Source of the DNA: Eretmocerus hayati
Taxonomy: Eukaryota; Arthropoda; Insecta; Hymenoptera; Aphelinidae
Reading direction: 5' to 3'
NCBI GenBank assembly: GCA_029851415.1
Contig: CM056743.1
Coordinates: 70,462,186 to 70,526,185 of the forward strand
DNA length: 64,000 nt
The position numbers were made by a program, and so were the translations under genes. Below are positions 57,801 to 64,000 of this stretch, piece after piece (positions within the stretch are counted from its first letter, which is position 1; each line of letters starts with the position of its first letter). Below the pieces are notes generated by a model. That model made no database searches, was not told the DNA's origin, and saw only the letters and a program-made list of their open reading frames with translations.

Positions 57801-59426
57801 CGATACCAAAAAACTCTCTATTGCATTCATTACATAGGATTGGCGCGATGCCTTCTGTAGGACAAGCGGGAGTCACGCAACAGCGAGGACAGAGTTTCTT
57901 GCAATTTTTATGACCATTCACGCGCCAGTAGCGTGTATTGCAGGTGGCGCAGAAAAATTTGGTTTTCGCGGCTCCTATCAGATTTGTTATCGTATCATAG
58001 TGGCCTAATCTCGCGTTGTACAGAATATTGATGAAACCCACTGGCCTACGTCGAGATTCGACCATCTCTTGACCGTCGAAAAATAGATCTTCTCCCTTTC
58101 CAAAGGTCGATGATTCGTAAACCCTCAAAATTAATCCCTCATTAGCGTAATGTTGCTGAAATTTGATAATTTCTCTCATACCGCACCCCAATTCAGGAAT
58201 CTCAACATCAGATTGTCGACATAATTCGACCGCACGTATTCGCTGAAGTCTCCCTCGTGCGTGACGTATGCTATCATACACGCGTTTTGTTTGAGCAGTA
58301 TTATTATTTTTCCACTGGACATGGGCTTCGCCCACGACAAGTGCTCGCGGCAGACACATTTTGTCATCGTTTCGAATTGAGACAATCGATTTGGCGTTGA
58401 CGGTATTTATGGTGTAAATTTTCCTTCTCTGTCTGCCGGTACCTTGTGGGAGCTCGATGTGATCTGCTCTTAAAGAGAATTCTGCATCTAACGTGAAACC
58501 ATCGTTACTCTGAGTGATTCTCGAAATTAAATCCCAAAGGTCATCGGAAGTAAAGTTGTTCACCGCACGAACCGAAACACCGCCGGGTCCGTGCTGAAAT
58601 TGCGTACTACGAATGTAAACTCCAATGAGGTCGTTTTCATTTTCTACTTGTGATATCAAATATTGATGAATGTCTCTAACGGCTAATTCTAACCAGATGA
58701 TCGAATTGATACCCTCTGGACACTCATTGATACGAAATGTAAAGTCCCTGCCGTGAGCATGAAACCGTGGATAATACCGAGCGATTGGATTTGTGACTCG
58801 AAATCGTATTCCTGCCTCTCGTATACCATCGCCGGCGTCGCCTCTGCCTCCACCCAATTGGATGATCGGTACTTGCCTTGGTTGAGCGTATTGAATAACC
58901 GATGGTCTCTGCTGTTGCTGCGGTGGCTCTTGCTGTTGTAATATTTCTGGACCAGCCTCGACTGTAGAGGATAATATTCAATGAAAGCGTGCAATCAATA
59001 ACTGGTGAAACTGTTATTTTTCTTTTGGTTTTCAGAGACGTGCAAGTTTTTTATTTTCACCAGTGAATCAAATCAAATTTTGCGTGATGAATAACTTAAA
59101 GTAATCGTGATCTGAGAATCATAGATCGACTTTTACAATTCAATTCAAGTCCAAATACATGATAATTATGAATATGAACCTTGCAAGCCATTCAGCCTCA
59201 TATATTCTTCTTCTCTGCCTGTGATATCTTCAATAATTACAGATGATCCTCTCGCACCCAAATCCATCGGTTCATAGTACATAGGCAATTGTGCTCCGAA
59301 ATTATTTTCCATCATATAATTTTGATCGACGTAGTACATGCCCATATTCGGAGCATTCTGATCATATTGATACATTCCCATTCCATAATTATAATCGTAA
59401 TTATATAAATGAGAATCATTTGCCAT
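54889..59426 (-). CDS. PolB: protein-primed DNA polymerase B of the Polinton, spliced
   Basis: Exon 2 (58961-54889) carries the whole enzyme. Counting from 58857: a Cys-rich zinc region at 300-400, exonuclease motifs YDFETRQ (434), HNASNFDGQ (514) and YCRMDVQIL (642), a VSR-like nuclease block FEFQGCFIHGCP...MWECEF (760-815), polymerase motif A LDFTSLYPSVN (870), motif B KMALCSFWGKFGQ (1068; Cys where Asn is usual) and motif C YFDTDS (1164). The frame upstream of 58857 is open and Gln-rich to an acceptor CTCTACAG (58962). The likely first coding exon is 59426-59180 (ATG, Tyr/Met/Asn-rich, donor CAAG|GTTCAT), giving about 1439 residues. That exon itself begins with an acceptor (TTTTTCACAG), so more 5' exons exist. 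No internal stop. AATAAA overlaps the stop codon. It replicates the element DNA using a terminal protein. Confidence 0.9.
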
Positions 59427-59547
59427 CTCTGTGAAAAAAACGAGAATAGATGTGATATTGTTTGCAGATCTCAAATTGTGACAATGCTCATGATCGAATA
59501 CTCTGATAAACTTGAGAATCTACATTTAGTTTTTTCTACATAAAATA

Positions 59548-61116
59548 TTAATCTTCTGGTATTCCAGCAAAGCTTTCGCGGACGGATTCTAGAAGCCCTC
59601 TCAAATCTGGTTCGACATGAAGAGATGAATCAGAATCTTCAGCCTGATCATGGAACCATCTAATTTCTTGAGCGCGAGAGGCCCAAATCATCCGTCCAAT
59701 ATGCAACGCCAAATATTGCGGATGTACATTCTCGGGCACCGGTACATCTTCGTTGTTATGTCTTCGTATGACTTTTTTTCGATTTGGAAAAAAATACGAA
59801 ATTAGAGTATCGATTCGAGCATCGCACTAAAAATTGATAAGTCCAATACTCACGTTCATTGACCGCCAGATCGAAGCCAGATTCTCTCGAAAAAATATGT
59901 TGGTATGCCTGCCCATTCTGGTATTGCTCGAAAACAGGTTGAGCGGCTCTATCATGAAATTCATGTAGTAAAACGTTGTTTTCGACGTTCCTTTCTCGGA
60001 GATCTTGCCTCACATGAATTATGTATTCATTGGCATCATGATCATTGTCATTCAGTCTCCGCTGAATTCTTTGTTGATTTGCCTGCCACTCATTGGCTTC
60101 TCTACGCCTGATGACGTCGTCGAGCGCATTCCTTGGATATCTGAACCCACGATAGTACAAGAGATCCATGAACCGAGACACTTGCCTATGAACATCGATC
60201 GCTTGAGCTCGGGTTCTGGGTATTTCCTCGATATTGGCTTGAGCCTCCATCACAGGATTTCCATCCAATTGCTCCTGTGCTTGATCAATAGGATGATACT
60301 CATCAGATTCTGAATCATATCTGATGACTGAGCCCTCCACAACTTCACTGATGTTAATTGGATACGTCCTATTGATTTCGGACGGAAGAGGTGTCCTTCC
60401 AATTGTACCGCCACCATCAGAGTAATCCGATCTTATACTTTCGGACACGTGTGATTCAGTCGATGAAGTACTTGCTTCCGAATCGTCCGACCAATGTTGC
60501 GCTGAGCTCATAGATGACTCCGATTGATCTGTAAAAGGGAAAATTCCGTAGAGTTTTGCGTGAATATTCAAGCAAGAATCATCAGAGTTGTTCCAACTCA
60601 CCCTCAATATCAATAGATTCATTCTCGTCACTGAACTCATTAGATGCCACTGAGGATTCCGATCGGCCTGTAAAGAAAAAGAAGAAAGATTTCGTGAAAT
60701 TGCGTGAATGTTCATCCAAAACCATAGATATTCTTCCAACCAACCTTCGATAGCAATAAAGGGCTCTTCGTCGTCGTGGCCAAAAATACTAGGTGATATA
60801 CTCAAGTTCGAATCATGAGGCTCATCTCCCTGTTGATGATTTGCTCCTTGAGATTCACGTGCTGCAAGAAAAAATACAAATAAAAATGAGAGAAAAATTC
60901 AGTAAGTACACAAAATATTGAGAAAATAATGGGCTTACCTTCAAGTTGTAACACTGAGACTCTCTCAACTTTGACGAGGTCATCAATCTCCTCTTTTGGT
61001 TCGAGATCTGACCGAGTATTGATTCGTCTCACCTCGTCATCGAGCATATCATCGATATCATCATCACAGTTGCTACAATTCTGACCTTGATGAACTGTAC
61101 TGGGTCCTGCTCTATT

Positions 61117-61148
<32 letters not shown>

Positions 61149-61525
61149 AATAAATATGACCGTGATGTGCTGTACTGGGTCCTGCTCTATTTTCAGCATC
61201 ATCATCATCATAATAATTCTGACCGTGATGAGCTGTACTGGGTCCTGCTCTATTTTCATCATCATCATCGTCATCATCATCATCATCATCATCATCATTA
61301 TTGCCGTTTTGAGCATCCATCCTCTCTCTTGTATCATCTCTGAACTCCTCTTCCGAGTTCGTGATATCATTCGATAAGCTTTCGATCACTGAAAATTATG
61401 AAAAAAATAAGAGTAAATTCGCGAGGGAAATATCGATCACTAGTCTAAACGATCCACAAAAATGAACCTTCGTATCATACGTTTATGTACGGATCATCAA
61501 ATACATACATACATACATACATACA

Positions 61526-61556
<31 letters not shown>

Positions 61557-61621
61557 GTACATACATACATACATACATACATACATACATACATACATAC
61601 ATACATACATACATACATACA

Positions 61622-61655
<34 letters not shown>

Positions 61656-62109
61656 CATACACACACAATCACATACACACACGCAAGCACAATCAAACGC
61701 GTTAACATTCACACATATTACTCGATCAAATTATTTGACAATCAATACATACATCCATACACACACACACACCCACCCACTTACATACACGCATGCAAGC
61801 ACAATCAAACGCGTTAACATTCACACATATCACTCGATCAAACTAAATCATGCATAACGATACGAGAGAATCATACGTGAGCGCGAGCGCCTACATAGCG
61901 GGCAACCCAATTGTCACGAGTGTGCGTAACAGTTATAAATGCATCGTACAGAAGAACGAACAGCAGACCGTCTCCATTCTATATATGTTACATGTACGCA
62001 GCTCTCTTTCATGACACATCCCAACCGCATGGAGATTCAGTGGAAAGGCGTGGCTCTCTCTCCTTCTCTTTCTCTCTCTCTCACTCTCACTCTGACTCGC
62101 GCGCACAAG

Positions 62110-62143
<34 letters not shown>

Positions 62144-62525
62144 TTTTTTTTTTTTTTTTAGGTGGTTGTAGGGTGAATACGCTGCGACGTAGCCACAGAG
62201 AGGTTCCGGACGGACAATTACGCCTGGCCGATACTTCTCAAGGCTTCCGGGCTGGATTCCGCATCGATGCGGCCATCCGTACCAGATAAACCCTCTCTCC
62301 CTTCCCCTTTGGCGCTGGCCATCGGACAAGGGAGAGATCCACCAACTTACCAATCCGGACCCGGCACCGCGTGAGCATTACTTCAGGACCGGTGGCGTCT
62401 CGCGCTCAGGATCGAGCGTCCCTCTTCTCACGACTCGCAGGGGTTGTTTCTCCTCCTTCGATCTCCTTCCATCTCTTCATTCTTCTTTCTTCTTTCTTCG
62501 ATCTTCTATCTTCTTCCTTCCCTCT

Positions 62526-62582
<57 letters not shown>

Positions 62583-62676
62583 TTCTTGCTCTCACTAACT
62601 CACGTGTAAGAGTTCGGTCTCTTTTTTGAGTACATAATTCATCTCAATTCAATCATTCTTAATAAGCGTCTTGACT

Positions 62677-62711
<35 letters not shown>

Positions 62712-63783
62712 TATTGTGTAAGTGTAGACATAGACATATGTATGTATATACATCCATATAGCTATAAATACTGGGACGCCGATATGGATTCATAAAATCT
62801 GGGACGAAAAAGAGTATATTTTCCCAAATACTGGGATTTTTCCAAAAACGTGTAAAAATGGAAATTTTGGGTTGAAAGTATTTTTTTATTCAAACACTAA
62901 ACCATCCCTCGTGGGAGATAACCGCCGAGGAGATAACAGACGTGTGCTTAGACTTCGTTTTGCGTTCAAAACACTAACCATCCCTCGTGGGAGATAACCG
63001 CCGAGGAGATAACAGACGTGTGCTTAGACTTCGTTTTGCGTTCAAAACACTAACCATCCCTCGTGGGAGATAACCGCCGAGGAGATAACAGAACTTTGCT
63101 TAGAAAGTGGTTTTTTTCAAAATATCACGAAATTTTCACGCGTCCCAGAAAATAGCAAAATATATTATTCGCCGCGTCCCAGAATATATGAATCTAGAAG
63201 GAGGCCTTCCGGGACGTCCTAGAATTTAGAACGCGTCCCGGAATTTGGCAAAATATCGCTGAAATGACGTCATCGCGTCCCGGAATCTCTAGTTAAAGAA
63301 GTGTATGTACATTTATCAAAATATATGTATGTATATATGCATGTATGTATGTATGTGCGTGCGTGCGCGTGTGTGTATGTATGTATATATATATATATAT
63401 ATATATCCTATCAAAATAGAAAACCACTGACCTTTAGCCTCTCGATATTCATCCATTATTTGCCGAACCACACAAGCATCTTGCATGCCTCTTCTCTTTA
63501 AATAATCACCAACAATGATGACAACTTGGTATGATTTGTATAATATTGTTTTGAAAAGACGAGCCAAATCTCTAAATCTAATCCTGGCCAGGATAAAATG
63601 AAATTCCCTCATCAGAAATTTCAACGGTTTCCGTTCAACTTCTTTTCGCCAGTTTTTATCACATCGTCTATATATACTGGTAATATCGTATTTGACGGCT
63701 CTCGAAAGAGCTAGTAGTGCACGACGTATTTCGATCAAAGAATCCATGATGATTCGTGATTGATGGTTCACGTTAGACTGCAT
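59548..63783 (-). CDS. six-exon gene of unknown function, Asp-rich (about 619 aa)
   Basis: Exons on the minus strand: 63783-63432, 61388-60939, 60861-60745, 60667-60602, 60528-59854 and 59747-59548. Every junction has GT..AG and phase 1, and the total is 1860 nt, exactly 620 codons from ATG to TAA. Exon 1 is basic and helical. Exon 2 has three copies of an ENRAGPSTAHHG.N/I-YYDDDD unit with long Asp runs. Exons 3-5 are Ser/Glu-rich with an Arg-rich helical part. No family recognised. Exon 5 (phase-1 donor AAC|GTGAGT) could equally join the polymerase's first exon at 59428. Whether it is an element gene, a host gene or a 5' part of the polymerase gene is open. The exon 6 acceptor (CGAAG) is the weakest call. 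Confidence 0.55.
61105..61310. repeat. (ATC)n-rich coding repeats
   Basis: Three GAT/ATC runs encode Asp runs on the minus strand, separated by the repeated words TACTGGGTCCTGCTCTATTT. They lie within exon 2 of the six-exon gene. Apparent Met-, Ile- or His-run frames on either strand are shadows. Confidence 0.8.
61498..61660. repeat. (ACAT)n microsatellite
   Basis: About 40 ACAT units with one ATGT interruption near 61555, in the first intron of the six-exon gene. 61700-61850 then holds two copies of a CAAGCACAATCAAACGCGTT-containing segment about 115 bp apart. Confidence 0.9.
62110..62370 (-). mobile_element. retroposed fragment with poly(A), next to (CT)n
   Basis: On the minus strand a unique GC-rich stretch of about 200 bp (GGCCGCATCGATGCGG, GTAATTGTCCGTCCGG) ends in CCACCTAAAA and about 25 A, then (AG)n. 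This is the shape of a SINE or the 3' end of a poly(A)-type non-LTR element. No family identified. Confidence 0.45.
62527..62710. repeat. (CT)n and (GT)n microsatellites
   Basis: A (CT)n tract at 62527-62579 and a (GT)n tract at about 62679-62710, in the first intron of the six-exon gene. Confidence 0.9.
62768..63292. mobile_element. small element K with GGGACG arrays
   Basis: ATACTGGGACGC at the left end and GCGTCCCGGAAT at the right end are inverted. TGGGACG occurs twice more near the left end and CGCGTCCCRGAAT-like words four times at the right (63140-63290). The middle carries a 76-bp tandem repeat. It is intronic. Confidence 0.55.
62901..63100 (+). repeat. 76-bp tandem repeat, 2.6 copies
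   Basis: ACCATCCCTCGTGGGAGATA starts at 62901, 62977 and 63053. Two full units are near-identical; the third diverges after GGAGATAACAG. Confidence 0.85.
63335..63407. repeat. (ATGT)n and (AT)n tract
   Basis: Simple-sequence tract about 25 bp inside the first intron, close to the exon 1 donor at 63431. Confidence 0.8.
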
Positions 63784-64000
63784 CGCAGGTGCATCTTTTT
63801 GATATAAAAAAGCTTATCGATCTACTCCCCAGCCGAAGTCGCATTCAAAATAAATAAAAATCAAAAGTACGCGTGAAAATATCCGGTGCGAACAATGGAC
63901 GAGGGTCTCACCTTGCACTCGTCTTGACAGGTAATTGCACACCGATATCACTCAATGCGTTACTCTATATTGTATGTGGGAGTCAAATTTGATGAAGAAT
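63784..64000. other. upstream flank of the six-exon gene
   Basis: No TIR matching the 44.7-45.8 kb side was seen. A TATAAAAAAGC word lies at 63803-63813, 20 nt from the ATG, too close to be an ordinary TATA box. Nothing else recognised. Confidence 0.25.

Noticed and set aside
61029..61377. Met-run and Ile-run frames over the (ATC)n stretches
   Set aside because: They are shadows of the Asp-run frame, which alone splices into a longer gene with good donor and acceptor sites.
61462..61857. Open frames rich in YIHT or CMYV repeats on both strands
   Set aside because: They are translations of the (ACAT)n microsatellite; a tetranucleotide repeat is open in several frames by nature.
62901..63100. 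Possible CRISPR-like array
   Set aside because: It is a direct tandem repeat of a whole 76-bp unit without unique spacers.
44700..64000. Complete Polinton with both terminal inverted repeats in the window
   Set aside because: No inverted match was found between the 44.7-45.8 kb side and the right edge; the right terminus probably lies beyond the window or is lost.

Overview
This is an AT-rich arthropod (probably insect) nuclear window. No ordinary host housekeeping gene is recognisable. The evidence for an insect is indirect: split genes with GT..AG introns, CR1-like and Polinton (Maverick) elements, many simple-sequence tracts, and nested inverted-repeat transposons. The left 45 kb is almost entirely transposable-element (TE) sequence, mostly decayed. 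The right 19 kb is a compact minus-strand Polinton / adintovirus-like gene cluster, with a multi-exon gene of unknown function upstream of it.

Layout. 1-6.3 kb: two tandem copies of a DDE-type transposon (copy 1 has a largely open two-exon gene running off the left edge). The second copy is broken by a tRNA-like palindromic element and a long inverted-repeat ('foldback') element. 6.3-13.2 kb: a second foldback of that family, a different foldback at 9.25-10.2 kb, a 300-bp tandem repeat and unassigned sequence. 13.3-18.1 kb: a nearly complete CR1-like non-LTR retrotransposon whose ORF1 and ORF2 lie in one frame separated by one UGA. 18-26.7 kb: mostly unassigned, with a decayed second non-LTR element split by a foldback. 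26.7-44.7 kb: a nest of at least ten inverted-repeat elements inserted into each other (families B, C, D, E, F, F1, M, N, O, P).

45.8-59.4 kb, Polinton cluster on the minus strand, in transcription order: spliced protein-primed DNA polymerase B, packaging ATPase with an intron inside its P-loop, two small conserved structural/unknown proteins, integrase with chromodomain, penton-type minor capsid protein, basic DNA-condensing protein, double-jelly-roll major capsid protein, an RNase H/exonuclease-like protein with an acidic tail, adenain-type protease, and a 308-residue unknown. Spacing is viral (genes abut or overlap by a few bases). Four of these genes each carry one in-frame TGA with clear coding sequence beyond it, and none carries an in-frame TAA or TAG. 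I found no terminal inverted repeats, so the ends are uncertain.

59.5-63.8 kb: a six-exon minus-strand gene with only phase-1 introns and an Asp-rich region. Its exons could splice in frame to the polymerase. Its large first intron holds microsatellites, a retroposed poly(A) fragment and a small element with a 76-bp tandem repeat.

The most notable points are the single in-frame TGAs, the UGA-CUA junction in the retrotransposon with no AUG available for ORF2, the P-loop intron, a five-copy 20-bp repeat in front of the ATPase, and a foldback family that carries an NRF-1-type palindrome in nearly every arm.
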